Positions 18,581 to 27,201 of a DNA stretch of 64,000 nucleotides are shown in pieces; position 1 is the stretch's first letter; each line of letters starts with the position of its first letter. A program made the position numbers and the translations under genes. The stretch is taken from the NCBI RefSeq assembly GCF_033955345.1, contig NZ_CP138332.1, positions 5,394,001 to 5,458,000 of the forward strand. Reading direction: 5' to 3'. Below the pieces are notes generated by a model. It had not been told where the DNA came from. It ran no database searches and was given only the letters and a program-made list of their open reading frames with translations. This DNA is from Sphingobacterium bambusae. GTDB lineage: Bacteria > Bacteroidota > Bacteroidia > Sphingobacteriales > Sphingobacteriaceae.

Positions 18581-19132
18581 CTACTGACCTATAACTACTT
18601 TTGCGAAACGAACTACTTTGTCATTCAAAAAGTATCCTTTTTCAACAACGTCAATTACTTTATTTTTCCAATCCGGAGAAGGAGATGGGATTGCCGTAAT
18701 AGCTTCCTGAAATTCAGGATCAAAAGGTTTTCCGATAAGATCTTCCATTTCTTTCAATCCTTCTTGTGATAGGGTCTTACGGAACTTTTGGTTCACCAGG
18801 TCAATCCCTTGTTTCACCGATTCAATCTCCTGCGCTGTTTGCATTGCCGTTAGCGCGCGATCCAAATCATCTAATACTGGTAAAAGTTTATTTAACACAT
18901 CCTTGCTCGCCGACTGAATAAGCTCCACACGTTCTTTGGATGTCCTCTTTTTATAATTGTCAAACTCGGCAAATAGGCGCGCATATTTATCCGTTGCAAC
19001 GGATAGCTCGCTACGCAACTTTTCTTCCTCGCTTACCTCGGCTGTAGCCTCAAGGTCCGCATCTACGGCGCCATTTTGTGCCAAATTTTCTACGTTTTCG
19101 TCTTGAATATTGTTTTCCTGTTCGTTCATCAT
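18581..19132 (-). CDS. grpE: Nucleotide exchange factor GrpE
   Basis: GrpE (183 residues) releases ADP from DnaK. An acidic, disordered N-terminus (about 1-35) is followed by the long coiled coil (LRSELSVATDKYARLFAEFDNY) and the compact C-terminal beta domain ending FLNDKVVRFAKVVIGQ. Length is typical. It is first in a grpE-dnaJ operon. The region upstream has four copies of TGTCRGTTW, one on the opposite strand, which may be regulatory. Confidence 0.96.
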   Translation of the reverse strand: MMNEQENNIQDENVENLAQNGAVDADLEATAEVSEEEKLRSELSVATDKYARLFAEFDNYKKRTSKERVELIQSASKDVLNKLLPVLDDLDRALTAMQTAQEIESVKQGIDLVNQKFRKTLSQEGLKEMEDLIGKPFDPEFQEAITAIPSPSPDWKNKVIDVVEKGYFLNDKVVRFAKVVIGQ

Positions 19133-19197
19133 ATCTAAATGTTGTAGCTCTTGCTAATACCCAATTCCACCGCGCAATAATATTGCCATGACATAGA

Positions 19198-19268
19198 AAA
19201 CCGACACGCTGTCAGTTTACGTTGGAATAAACTAGCAATATGTCGGTTTCCGGATGTTATGTCAGTTA
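19198..19268 (-). promoter_or_regulatory. Cluster of TGTCRGTTW elements upstream of grpE
   Basis: The word TGTCRGTTW occurs at 19210-19218, 19241-19249 and 19260-19268, and reversed at 19198-19206. The first two copies to meet head to head form an imperfect 9-bp palindrome (AAACCGACA-cgc-TGTCAGTTT). They lie between the end of the ftsE-like gene and grpE. A stress-regulator site is possible but I know no matching consensus in Bacteroidota. Confidence 0.35.
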
Positions 19269-19273
19269 ATCGC

Positions 19274-19954
19274 TTAAATGGCCACATTGTCGTACAGCGC
19301 GGTGTCAGCTGTTTTTACAATGCGTGCAGGCATATTTTTAATGATCTGGTAATCGTGAGTGGCCATGAGCACCGCCGTTCCCGATGCGGCGATATCGCGT
19401 AGTAGCAATACAATTTCCTCGGAAGTCGCAGGATCCAAGTTTCCCGTAGGCTCATCGGCCAAGATAATCTCGGGATTGTTCAGCAGTGCTCGTGCAATAA
19501 CTACACGTTGCTGCTCACCACCAGAAAGCTCATGCGGCATCTTGCGCAGCTTTGAACGTAAGCCTACCTTTTCCAATACATCCAACATACGGTTTTCAAT
19601 CAGACCACGCTCTGTCCATCCCGTTGCGCGCAAGGCAAATTCAAGGTTTTTCTCGACAGTTCTATCATTCAAAAGGTGGAAATCCTGAAACACGATCCCC
19701 AATTTTCTACGCAAGAAGGGAACATCGTTCTCATGAAGCTTTTTTAGGTCAAAGCCTGCCACCATGCCTTCACCACTACCAATGTAAAGATCTCCGTATA
19801 TAATCTTCAAAAGGCTACTCTTGCCCGTTCCAGATTGTCCAATCAAGTAGATAAATTCCCCTTGATTAATGTCGAGGTTTACATGAGAAAGCACCAAATG
19901 CTTTTGTTGATAAATATCTACGTTCTTTAATTTTATAACTGTATTCTCTATCAT
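19274..19954 (-). CDS. FtsE-like ABC transporter ATP-binding protein
   Basis: The 226-residue ATPase resembles FtsE, which with FtsX controls cell-wall hydrolases at division. It has Walker A GQSGTGKSSLLK near 39-50, Q-loop VFQDFHLL, signature LSGGEQQR, Walker B ILADEPTGNLDP and H-loop ATHDYQ. No FtsX-like permease lies next to it; in many Bacteroidota ftsX is elsewhere. LolD/MacB-type ATPases share the same motifs and cannot be excluded. It follows the small conserved gene by 9 bp on the same strand. Confidence 0.85.
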   Translation of the reverse strand: MIENTVIKLKNVDIYQQKHLVLSHVNLDINQGEFIYLIGQSGTGKSSLLKIIYGDLYIGSGEGMVAGFDLKKLHENDVPFLRRKLGIVFQDFHLLNDRTVEKNLEFALRATGWTERGLIENRMLDVLEKVGLRSKLRKMPHELSGGEQQRVVIARALLNNPEIILADEPTGNLDPATSEEIVLLLRDIAASGTAVLMATHDYQIIKNMPARIVKTADTALYDNVAI

Positions 19955-19963
19955 ATTCGCCGT

Positions 19964-20167
19964 TTAAACGTCAATTTTTTTTATTTGCCCGAAGGGCATT
20001 TCTTGCACAATCTGCATAATGTATGCCGCTTTGTCACCTAGACCTATCTTTTCTAAAGATTTATCAGGTCTATCGACACGAAAATAAGCGAGCAACGTGA
20101 ATCCTTCATCCCGCAGTTGCACATAGTCTGGAATCTTGGCGACGCCCTTTACTTTAATAACATACAT
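19964..20167 (-). CDS. Small conserved protein of unknown function
   Basis: The 67-residue protein starts at 20167 (MYVIKVKGVAKIPDYVQLRD); an ATG at 20218 would add 17 residues (MWQLKQTGFIKYANFVF) that look untranslated. Charged and hydrophobic residues alternate as in a small alpha/beta fold, without cysteines, signal or membrane helix. It sits 9 bp before the FtsE-like gene and 52 bp after the LuxC-like gene on the same strand. I recall similar short proteins next to ftsE in Sphingobacteriaceae but know no function. Confidence 0.7.
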   Translation of the reverse strand: MYVIKVKGVAKIPDYVQLRDEGFTLLAYFRVDRPDKSLEKIGLGDKAAYIMQIVQEMPFGQIKKIDV

Positions 20168-20219
20168 AAAAACAAAGTTAGCATATTTTATGAAACCTGT
20201 TTGTTTCAGCTGCCACAAA

Positions 20220-21239
20220 TTATGTGTCTAGCTCGGCAAAAAGAAAGGCTAGTACATCGACACCGTCAGCATAGTCGGTTAAACCCGGACACTGGCTTCC
20301 GCCCAATGGAAACACGGGGATCTTAATGTTGATAGGCGCCTGACAAACCAAGCATTGAATTTTATCGGCTTCTGTATGTAGCTTGTTCAGCAACTCTTCT
20401 CCCGTATTGTACTCCTCGTAAAACAGCACAGACAGGGGAGAGGCCAAGCGCTCATCTTTCTTTAGCAGCAGAAAACCGTTGTCGAAATGCTGCTCGCCAT
20501 TAATCAGGTAAATAGATTTATTGTAGTCGTAATTGTTGCCATACTTAAAATGATCGCGTATGGTCTGAAACGGTTCAATAGCCTCAAAAAAGCGAGCAAC
20601 AGGGAAATCTTTAGGTAAATATATTTTAGACACCGAGCGGCATCCTAATCCGAAATAATCAAAGATGTCATTGCCCAATGCGCGCAACTCTTCTTCATTT
20701 TCCGTACCGGTAAGAATAGCAACCGAATTTCTGTTTTTACGAATGATATGGGGTTTCTTCCCAAAATAATGTTCAAAATAACGTGCGCTATTATCGCTTC
20801 CTGTTGCGATGATCATATCATAGTGTTTCAGTCTGTCAACGATGGATAGCTTTTCGGCAAATGCTGGTTCAATAGTCAATAGCTCATCGCGTATAAACGT
20901 TGTCAATCCGGCATCATCTGAAGACACTTTAACGGCTGCATGAAAGCCGGCCAACAAGACGGACAAAATATCTTGAAACCCAACCAACGGTATATTACCG
21001 GCCAAAATTAGCCCCACGATTTTAGAGCTGTTGGCATCTGGATAAGGAGCGAGCCATGCTTCCAACGAATCCGTCTGTAAGTTGGCGGCAATGGCCGATA
21101 GCTGCTTCCGTGTATTAGCAGCTGTATACCAAGGGTTTTTAACGGCCGCCTGTGCTATCACACGCTCTATACGTTCATGCCCGGATTGTAGAAATTCGCC
21201 CAATGCGACAAAGGCGTCAATTCGTTGTTTCTTTGTCAA
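20220..21239 (-). CDS. LuxC-like acyl-CoA/acyl-protein reductase
   Basis: The family (LuxC, acyl-CoA reductase) reduces fatty acyl thioesters to aldehydes with NADPH through a catalytic cysteine. The best candidate is the Cys in FDYFGLGCRSVSKIY. The aldehyde-dehydrogenase-like core includes VGLILAGNIPLVGFQDILSV and DMIIATGSDNSARYF. I start at TTG 21239 (TKKQRIDAFVALGEFL), giving 339 residues. The frame is open for 68 more codons upstream, but those overlap the divergent ferredoxin gene and its promoter and are hydrophobic nonsense. Physiological substrate unknown. Confidence 0.82.
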   Translation of the reverse strand: MTKKQRIDAFVALGEFLQSGHERIERVIAQAAVKNPWYTAANTRKQLSAIAANLQTDSLEAWLAPYPDANSSKIVGLILAGNIPLVGFQDILSVLLAGFHAAVKVSSDDAGLTTFIRDELLTIEPAFAEKLSIVDRLKHYDMIIATGSDNSARYFEHYFGKKPHIIRKNRNSVAILTGTENEEELRALGNDIFDYFGLGCRSVSKIYLPKDFPVARFFEAIEPFQTIRDHFKYGNNYDYNKSIYLINGEQHFDNGFLLLKKDERLASPLSVLFYEEYNTGEELLNKLHTEADKIQCLVCQAPINIKIPVFPLGGSQCPGLTDYADGVDVLAFLFAELDT

Positions 21240-21282
21240 AATAGAATAATTTAGAATCGTTCTCTTAATTTTTTCAAGTATC

Positions 21283-21315
21283 TTTGTGTCTCTTAACAAA
21301 TAACTACTAACTTTG
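21283..21315 (+). promoter_or_regulatory. Promoter of ferredoxin gene
   Basis: TTTG (21283-21286) and TAACTTTG (21308-21315) separated by 21 bases match the Bacteroidota sigma-A pattern. It lies 63 bp before the ferredoxin start. Confidence 0.6.
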
Positions 21316-21378
21316 TATAGTATTATCGTTGAGAGACGCGACAAAATTAGTTTATTTATTATAATTGTGAGGTTATAA

Positions 21379-21729
21379 ATGGCAATTAAAATTACTGACG
21401 AATGTATAAATTGTGGGGCATGCGAACCAGAATGCCCAAACAACGCAATATATGATGCTGGTGTGAGCTGGAAATTCGCTGAGGGTACAGCTTTAGAGGG
21501 TGTTATCGATTTTGGTGATGGCGTAACATTAGATGCTAACGCCGCACAGGACGCGATTTCGGACGAAGTCTATTATATTGTTTCAGACAAGTGTACGGAG
21601 TGTGTAGGTTTTCATGATGAGCCACAATGTGCCGCTGTATGCCCCGTAGATTGTTGTGTGGAAGATGAAGAGATTGTAGAAACAGAAGAAGAGCTTCTAG
21701 CGAAAAAAGCTTGGTTGCATGCCGAGTAA
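21379..21729 (+). CDS. 4Fe-4S dicluster ferredoxin
   Basis: The 116-residue acidic protein carries two [4Fe-4S] motifs: CINCGACEPECP at 10-21, and CTECVGFHDEPQC followed by AAVCPVDCC near 72-94. The second has the longer CxxCx8CxxxC spacing of the Azotobacter/Allochromatium ferredoxins. An insertion of about 45 residues lies between the motifs. It transfers electrons in the cytoplasm; partner enzymes are not evident here. It is divergent from the LuxC-like gene and ends at a strong terminator. Confidence 0.93.
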   Translation: MAIKITDECINCGACEPECPNNAIYDAGVSWKFAEGTALEGVIDFGDGVTLDANAAQDAISDEVYYIVSDKCTECVGFHDEPQCAAVCPVDCCVEDEEIVETEEELLAKKAWLHAE

Positions 21730-21746
21730 TGAAGCGCTCGATATAG

Positions 21747-21780
21747 AAAAAAGCACCGCAATACCGCGGTGCTTTTTTCT
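21747..21780 (+). terminator. Terminator after ferredoxin gene
   Basis: Arms AAAAAAGCACCGC and GCGGTGCTTTTTT (13 bp, perfect) around a 6-base loop, 17 bp after the stop. Confidence 0.9.
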
Positions 21781-21808
21781 TTTATATCGTTTTTAATACG
21801 GTGTATAA

Positions 21809-21839
21809 TTTGGTATCAAGGTCAATTTTTCTATTTTTG
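21809..21839 (+). promoter_or_regulatory. Promoter of dicarboxylate/glutamate symporter gene
   Basis: TTTG (21809-21812), exactly 19 bases, TATTTTTG (21832-21839): a textbook Bacteroidota promoter 29 bp before the start codon. Confidence 0.75.
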
Positions 21840-21868
21840 TTGCTTTAGAAACATATAAACAAGACTAA

Positions 21869-23308
21869 ATGCTAAAAAAACAAGTTGGTTTTATAACCCT
21901 TTTTACTGTTTCGATCGCCATTATCTTAACCCTAATTTATGAATTCAATTGGTTTGCTATAAATCCTAGCTTTATGATGGGTGTTCGGTGGGTTGTAGCT
22001 GCTGTTTTGACCTTGAATGCCATCTTTAGGAAAAATTTAACGACTTGGATCTTAACCTGCCTTATTTTGGGCGTCTTCCTTGGACTTGACTTTCCAGATT
22101 TAGCTCGGTCCATGCAGCCACTTTCACAAGGTTTCATCAAATTGGTTAAAACCATCGTCGGCCCGATTTTGTTTGCGACGTTGGTCTTCGGTATTGCAGG
22201 ACATTCCGACCTCAAATCGGTCGGTCGAATGGCTTGGAAGTCTATGCTATATTTTGTTTCCGCGACTACCTGTGCTATATTCATTGGATTGATCGTTATC
22301 AACTTGACCAAAGCTGGTGTCGGTGTTGATGTGTCTAATATGCCGCATGAAACGCTGCCCGCCAGCAGCGCGGTGGCCGACGCTGATCAGAAAGCGCTGG
22401 ATCATATCGCGCCCGAAGTGCATGGCGTATATAAATTTAATGCTTTTATCCGTGATACTTTTCCGGAGAATATTGTAAAAGCAGTTTATGAGAACAAGGT
22501 CTTGCAGATCGTTATTTTCGGCGTGTTATTCGGTATTGGCCTCGCCTTAGTGGAAGAGAAAAAGCGAAAGCCATTGGTAGATTTTACGGAAAGTCTGTCC
22601 GAAGCAATGTTTAAGTTCACGAATATCGTCATGCTTTTTGCGCCAATAGGCGTGGGGGCTGCCATGGCCTACACCGTGGGTCACTTGGGTGTCGATATTC
22701 TGAAAAATCTGTTTATGCTATTGGCAAGTCTGTATTTGGCATTAATCCTGTTTTTATCCTGTGTATTGCTGCCTATCGCTTTGTTCTTGAAAATTCCAGT
22801 AAAGAAGTTTATCAGCGCTATAAAAGAACCCGTTTCCATCGCCTTCGCTACAACAAGCTCTGACGCGGCGCTGCCGAAAGCGATGAGTGCCATGGAGAAG
22901 TTCGGCGTGCCGCGCAAGATCGTTTCCTTCGTTATTCCCACAGGCTATAGCTTTAATTTAGATGGAACTTCACTTTATCTGTCGCTGGCTTCGATTTTTG
23001 TGGCGCAGGCTGCAGGTATTCCATTGACCATCGGACAACAGCTCCTGATTGCCTTCACCCTAATGATTACCTCCAAAGGTGTGGCTGCCGTACCCCGTGC
23101 ATCACTGATTGTACTTATCGCTACTGCCGACCAATTTGGATTGCCTACATTTGTTATAGCAGCGATATTAGGCATTGACGAGTTGATGGATATGGCTCGA
23201 ACATCCGTGAACGTTATTGGTAACTGTTTGGCTACTGTTGTTGTTGCCAAATGGGAGGGTGAATTTGATGAGGAAGCCCCATTCCGAGAGGATGCTCCAG
23301 AAGCATAG
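21869..23308 (+). CDS. Dicarboxylate/amino acid:cation symporter (DAACS, GltP/DctA-like)
   Basis: The 479-residue membrane protein imports glutamate/aspartate or C4-dicarboxylates with protons or sodium. The family hallmarks are the serine-rich hairpin segment ATTSSDAALPKAM near 330, and the helix-7 motif FNLDGTSLYLSLASIFVAQ, which replaces the usual NMDGT. An N-terminal extension of two helices (about 1-55) precedes the core, making it somewhat long. Substrate cannot be settled from sequence. It stands alone between its own promoter and terminator. Confidence 0.92.
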   Translation: MLKKQVGFITLFTVSIAIILTLIYEFNWFAINPSFMMGVRWVVAAVLTLNAIFRKNLTTWILTCLILGVFLGLDFPDLARSMQPLSQGFIKLVKTIVGPILFATLVFGIAGHSDLKSVGRMAWKSMLYFVSATTCAIFIGLIVINLTKAGVGVDVSNMPHETLPASSAVADADQKALDHIAPEVHGVYKFNAFIRDTFPENIVKAVYENKVLQIVIFGVLFGIGLALVEEKKRKPLVDFTESLSEAMFKFTNIVMLFAPIGVGAAMAYTVGHLGVDILKNLFMLLASLYLALILFLSCVLLPIALFLKIPVKKFISAIKEPVSIAFATTSSDAALPKAMSAMEKFGVPRKIVSFVIPTGYSFNLDGTSLYLSLASIFVAQAAGIPLTIGQQLLIAFTLMITSKGVAAVPRASLIVLIATADQFGLPTFVIAAILGIDELMDMARTSVNVIGNCLATVVVAKWEGEFDEEAPFREDAPEA

Positions 23309-23327
23309 AAACAGAAAAAAAAACTAT

Positions 23328-23355
23328 AAAAAGAGCCTCAAAGGCTCTTTTTTTG
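23328..23355 (+). terminator. Terminator after symporter gene
   Basis: Arms AAAAAGAGCCT and AGGCTCTTTTT around a 3-base loop, then more T, 19 bp after the stop. Confidence 0.88.
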
Positions 23356-23416
23356 TGCCTAGTGGGGCATGTGTTATTGGCTGCCGCTCGTCGTAAGCAT
23401 ATTCAAAACATTACGA

Positions 23417-23445
23417 AAACGTTTAAGCTGATTGTGCAAACGTTT
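23417..23445 (+). promoter_or_regulatory. Pair of AAACGTTT palindromes, possible LacI-type operators
   Basis: AAACGTTT occurs at 23417-23424 and again at 23438-23445, the second inside the 12-bp perfect palindrome GCAAACGTTTGC. They are 21 bp apart, two helical turns, placing both on one DNA face. They lie 55-83 bp before the glycoside-hydrolase pair. The central CG palindrome is typical of LacI/PurR-family operators; no such regulator is encoded in the window. Confidence 0.45.
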
Positions 23446-23499
23446 GCTGAACATGTCCTAAACATATATTGTATATCTTGCCGAGGCTTTTGACAGCCA

Positions 23500-25626
23500 A
23501 TGATAGATATGATTCTAAAACTTTTTATTCCATTTATCGCAAGCGGTCTATTTTTAACTTGCGGTGTTGCCTCTGGGCAATCACGAAGGCAGACCACATT
23601 TAATGACGGTTGGCAATATTTCAAGGCCAACAACAGCACCTTCTTTACCGATTTTGAAAACGGAGAGAAATTCAAGCTATCCCAAGGCCAATGGACAAGC
23701 CCCGAAATTTGGGAGGATGTAAACCTGCCCCACACGTATAACCGCGATGACATGCAACGAGATCGAAATTTCTTCGAAGGGAAAGCCATTTACCGAAAGA
23801 AATTTACCATCGCCGCCGATCAAAAAGAACGACGCACCTTTTTAAAATTTGAAGGCGTAGGCGCCGTAGCACAAGTCTACATCAACGACAACTATATTGG
23901 GGAACATAAAGGTGGTTACGCGATGTTCGTGTTTGAAATAAGCAACTCTGTCCTATACGGCGAGGAAAATACAGTTACCCTAATTACGGATAATAAGGCC
24001 AGGAAAGACGTCATTCCCACAAATCAATTTCTGTTTCCTGTCTATGGCGGCATTTACCGACCAGTGCATCTGATTAGCACCAGTAAAACAGGATTTGTAG
24101 TGACGGATCAGGCCGCGCCTGGACTCTTCATACGTCAGCGGGAAGTATCGAACCGACAAGCTCGTATTACCGTCCTTGCGAAATTGGAAACCACAGAGAA
24201 AGTTACGCAAAAAGGAGAGTTACTGATCGAAATTCGCGATGACAAGAATAAGCTCGTTACCACGCAGAAGGAGGCTATACAGATTTCGCCGCAAGGCGTA
24301 ACATACATCGACAAAGAAATTCGGGTCAAGAACCCAAGGCTGTGGGATGGTGTGCACGATCCTTACCTGTATTCGCTGCATGCAAAAGTATGGATTGATG
24401 GAAAGGAAATGGATTATATAAAACAACCTTTAGGTATAAGGTCTATCAACATCGTGGGCGGGGATGCTGTATACCTGAATGGAAAGAAGTATCCTATGCA
24501 TGGCGTATGTAGGCATCAAGATCGCCAAGGCTATGGTTCTGCCTTAACCTTTGAACAACATAAACAAGATTTTATGTTGATGAAAGAAATGGGAGTCACC
24601 ACGATACGGCTTGCGCATTATCAACAGTCGCCAGAAGTATATGCCCTAGCTGATACGTTGGGCTTTTTGACTTGGGCAGAGATTCCTTTTGTAAATCGGG
24701 TATCCTATTATGAAAGTGAGAACGCCAAGCAACAGATGTCAGAATTGGTGAAGCAAAACTTCAACCATCCTTCCATCTATATTTGGGGCGTACACAATGA
24801 GGTTTATGCGAAGACCGCCGATGAGCAGGTACCCGTACTATCTCGGCAGCTCAACGATATAGCAAAAACGCTCGATCCTGATCGTTACACCGCATCCGTC
24901 ACGGGATACAATGTTATTGATCGTCAAGAAAATTTAAACACAGACGTTCAAGGCATCAACCACTACTTCGGTTGGTATGGCGGAAAGATCGCCGATCTTG
25001 AACCATGGGCGCAAAATGTGCAGCAACAGTTTCCCGGCTACAAGATTATCCTTTCGGAATATGGTGCAGATGGCAATATCGCTATTGGACAGGAAGATGT
25101 TAGTCCACCTCGCGACGTCGTCAATGGCAAATCTTTTCCCGAGAATTACCAAACCGAAACACATATACAACAGTGGGCTGCCATAGAGCGGAACCCCATA
25201 ATTGTTGCTTCTTATCTATGGAATATGTTTGAATTTGCCGTTCCGGCGTGGAATCGCGGCGGCGTGAACGCAAGAAACCTAAAAGGGTTGGTGACTTTTG
25301 ACCGCTTACAGAAAAAAGATGCGTTTTATTGGTACAAAGCAAATTGGAACCCAGAGCCTATGCTTTACCTCGCAAATCGACGCGATAACGAAAGGAGCAA
25401 AGAAACAACTAAAATACAGCTATTTTCCAACCTGACGGATATTCGTATCAGCGTCAATGGCAAAGCCTACGAAGCGCAGCAAGGTGTCAATGGCAAGCAT
25501 TGGGTGGTCAACAACGCTGAGTTACAACCCGGTAAGAACACTATTGTCGCTACAGGCAGTCGCGGAAATATACAGCTGCGTGATGAAATGCAATGGACGT
25601 TAAAAGAACACAAGCTAACAAAATAA
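23500..25626 (+). CDS. Exported glycoside hydrolase family 2 (beta-galactosidase-like)
   Basis: The 708-residue enzyme has a signal peptide (about 1-26, ATG 23509 is an alternative start). The GH2 order is sugar-binding jelly roll (about 27-190), immunoglobulin-like domain (about 195-315), then the TIM barrel. The acid/base glutamate is in YIWGVHNEV near 432 and the nucleophile in ILSEYGADG near 516. GH2 enzymes hydrolyse beta-galactosides, beta-glucuronides or beta-mannosides from the non-reducing end. A small C-terminal beta domain follows. It is cotranscribed with the GH29 gene 12 bp downstream, suggesting degradation of fucosylated galactosides in the periplasm. Confidence 0.92.
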   Translation: MIDMILKLFIPFIASGLFLTCGVASGQSRRQTTFNDGWQYFKANNSTFFTDFENGEKFKLSQGQWTSPEIWEDVNLPHTYNRDDMQRDRNFFEGKAIYRKKFTIAADQKERRTFLKFEGVGAVAQVYINDNYIGEHKGGYAMFVFEISNSVLYGEENTVTLITDNKARKDVIPTNQFLFPVYGGIYRPVHLISTSKTGFVVTDQAAPGLFIRQREVSNRQARITVLAKLETTEKVTQKGELLIEIRDDKNKLVTTQKEAIQISPQGVTYIDKEIRVKNPRLWDGVHDPYLYSLHAKVWIDGKEMDYIKQPLGIRSINIVGGDAVYLNGKKYPMHGVCRHQDRQGYGSALTFEQHKQDFMLMKEMGVTTIRLAHYQQSPEVYALADTLGFLTWAEIPFVNRVSYYESENAKQQMSELVKQNFNHPSIYIWGVHNEVYAKTADEQVPVLSRQLNDIAKTLDPDRYTASVTGYNVIDRQENLNTDVQGINHYFGWYGGKIADLEPWAQNVQQQFPGYKIILSEYGADGNIAIGQEDVSPPRDVVNGKSFPENYQTETHIQQWAAIERNPIIVASYLWNMFEFAVPAWNRGGVNARNLKGLVTFDRLQKKDAFYWYKANWNPEPMLYLANRRDNERSKETTKIQLFSNLTDIRISVNGKAYEAQQGVNGKHWVVNNAELQPGKNTIVATGSRGNIQLRDEMQWTLKEHKLTK

Positions 25627-25638
25627 ACCCTACAAGCC

Positions 25639-27138
25639 ATGAATAAACGCTTATTATGTGCAATTTTCCTATTGATATTTGCTATGCAATTTCCTGTATC
25701 CGCACAGTGGACCGGACGCAAGGAAAAGCCTACAGGACAGAAAGAGCTTCGGTATGGACCGATAACAGAAGCCCATCGAACCGATGAGGCCATGGAACGC
25801 TTTCGCAACTATGGATTGGGGCAATTTATACACTGGGGGCTCTATGCCATCCCGGGAAATGAATGGGAAGGCGTCAGTGCGCGTGGCGGGGCGGCAGCCT
25901 CCGAGTGGATACGTTCTTGGCGAGGACCAACGGCTCCAAAAAATTGGGCGACAACCTATAACAACCTGTATAAGCAATTCAACCCAACTGATTTTGATGC
26001 GAAACGTTGGGCGAAGCAGGCGAAAGCGATGGGCGCCAAGTATGTGATATTTACCACCAAGCACCACGATGGCTTTGCCATGTGGCCATCGAAATATACC
26101 GATTACAACATCAGCCAAACACCTTATAAGAAAGATATTGTTAAAGAAATTGTAGACGCCTATGATGCTGAGGGCATCGATGTGTTCCTCTACTTCTCCA
26201 TCTTAGAATGGAACAATCCCAATTACATGAGCGCTGAGCCAAAAACAGCTGAGGAAAAAGAACGTTTCGCTAAGTTCTTGGCGTATACGCGTAATCAATT
26301 GCTGGAACAATTGGAAAACTATCCATCCATTAAAGGCTTTTGGTTTGATGGCACTTGGGATCGCTCTTGGGTGCAAGCTGCCGAGTTTACGTACAATCTC
26401 GAAAAGGAGCTGCGCACTAAACATCCCGGATTAATCATTGGCTCGCGCTTTCGTAACGATGAGTACGGCAAAAGACATTTTGATAGTAATGGACGGCTTT
26501 TGGGTGACTACGAGCAAGGCTGGGAACGAAAGCTGCCGGCAGACTACAGCTGGCTGGACGGCAACGACTGGGATGCAGTGATGACGATTCCACCAAACGG
26601 ATGGGGCTACATGAAAGACTGGTCTGGTTTGTACTGTAAAGATACGGACGATATACTGGATATGTTGATGCAATGCGTTTCGATGAACGGGAATTTTGTG
26701 TTGAATTTTGGGCCAGATGGCTTAGGAAATATGCATCCCCAAGAAGATAAAATAGCCGCAGAGATAGGTCAATGGCTCGCTGTTAACAGAGAAGCCATCT
26801 ACGGCGCCAAACATGCTGATCTTCCTGTAAGCAAATTTGGATACTACACCCAAAAGCAGGGTAACCTGTACCTCACTGTGTTTAATAGACCGGTGAATAA
26901 CAGGATACGCATAGCTATACAGAAGAACGCTGCCGCAGTGCCCGTTAGGGCGCAGCTCTTGATGAATGGCTCAACGCTGCCTGTACATCATGCGGACATC
27001 GGACTGGATCTTGACAAAAATACGTACTACGATATACAACTTCCAGCCGCACTCGAAACGGATAGGCCTTTTGTAATCAAAATGATCATGGGCGTTCCGA
27101 ACAAAAAAGCAGACAAATTGATGGACGCGAAAACCTAA
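25639..27138 (+). CDS. Exported alpha-L-fucosidase (GH29)
   Basis: The 499-residue protein begins with a signal peptide cleaved after VSAQ. GH29 hallmarks are GLGQFIHWGLYA, the TTKHHDGFAMWPS block, and the nucleophile aspartate in KGFWFDGTWD near 234. GNFVLNFGPDGLG follows near 355, and a C-terminal beta domain begins about 390. It removes alpha-linked fucose from glycans. It is second in a two-gene operon with the GH2 enzyme and is closed by a bidirectional terminator. Confidence 0.94.
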   Translation: MNKRLLCAIFLLIFAMQFPVSAQWTGRKEKPTGQKELRYGPITEAHRTDEAMERFRNYGLGQFIHWGLYAIPGNEWEGVSARGGAAASEWIRSWRGPTAPKNWATTYNNLYKQFNPTDFDAKRWAKQAKAMGAKYVIFTTKHHDGFAMWPSKYTDYNISQTPYKKDIVKEIVDAYDAEGIDVFLYFSILEWNNPNYMSAEPKTAEEKERFAKFLAYTRNQLLEQLENYPSIKGFWFDGTWDRSWVQAAEFTYNLEKELRTKHPGLIIGSRFRNDEYGKRHFDSNGRLLGDYEQGWERKLPADYSWLDGNDWDAVMTIPPNGWGYMKDWSGLYCKDTDDILDMLMQCVSMNGNFVLNFGPDGLGNMHPQEDKIAAEIGQWLAVNREAIYGAKHADLPVSKFGYYTQKQGNLYLTVFNRPVNNRIRIAIQKNAAAVPVRAQLLMNGSTLPVHHADIGLDLDKNTYYDIQLPAALETDRPFVIKMIMGVPNKKADKLMDAKT

Positions 27139-27142
27139 ATGG

Positions 27143-27192
27143 AACAGCCATAAAAAAAGCGTTTCCGAGGAAACGCTTTTTTTATGGCTGTT
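27143..27192. terminator. Bidirectional terminator, 24-bp perfect inverted repeat
   Basis: Arms 27143-27166 and 27169-27192 are perfect 24-bp inverted copies with a 2-base centre. Each arm contains the core AAGCGTTTCC with A7/T7 tracts, so the hairpin works for the fucosidase gene on plus and the decarboxylase gene on minus. Confidence 0.9.
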
Positions 27193-27201
27193 AGGCTGTC
27201 G

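Noticed and set aside
23403..23789. 128-codon minus-strand frame upstream and inside GH2
   Set aside because: Overlaps the GH2 N-terminus and the palindromes; low-quality translation.
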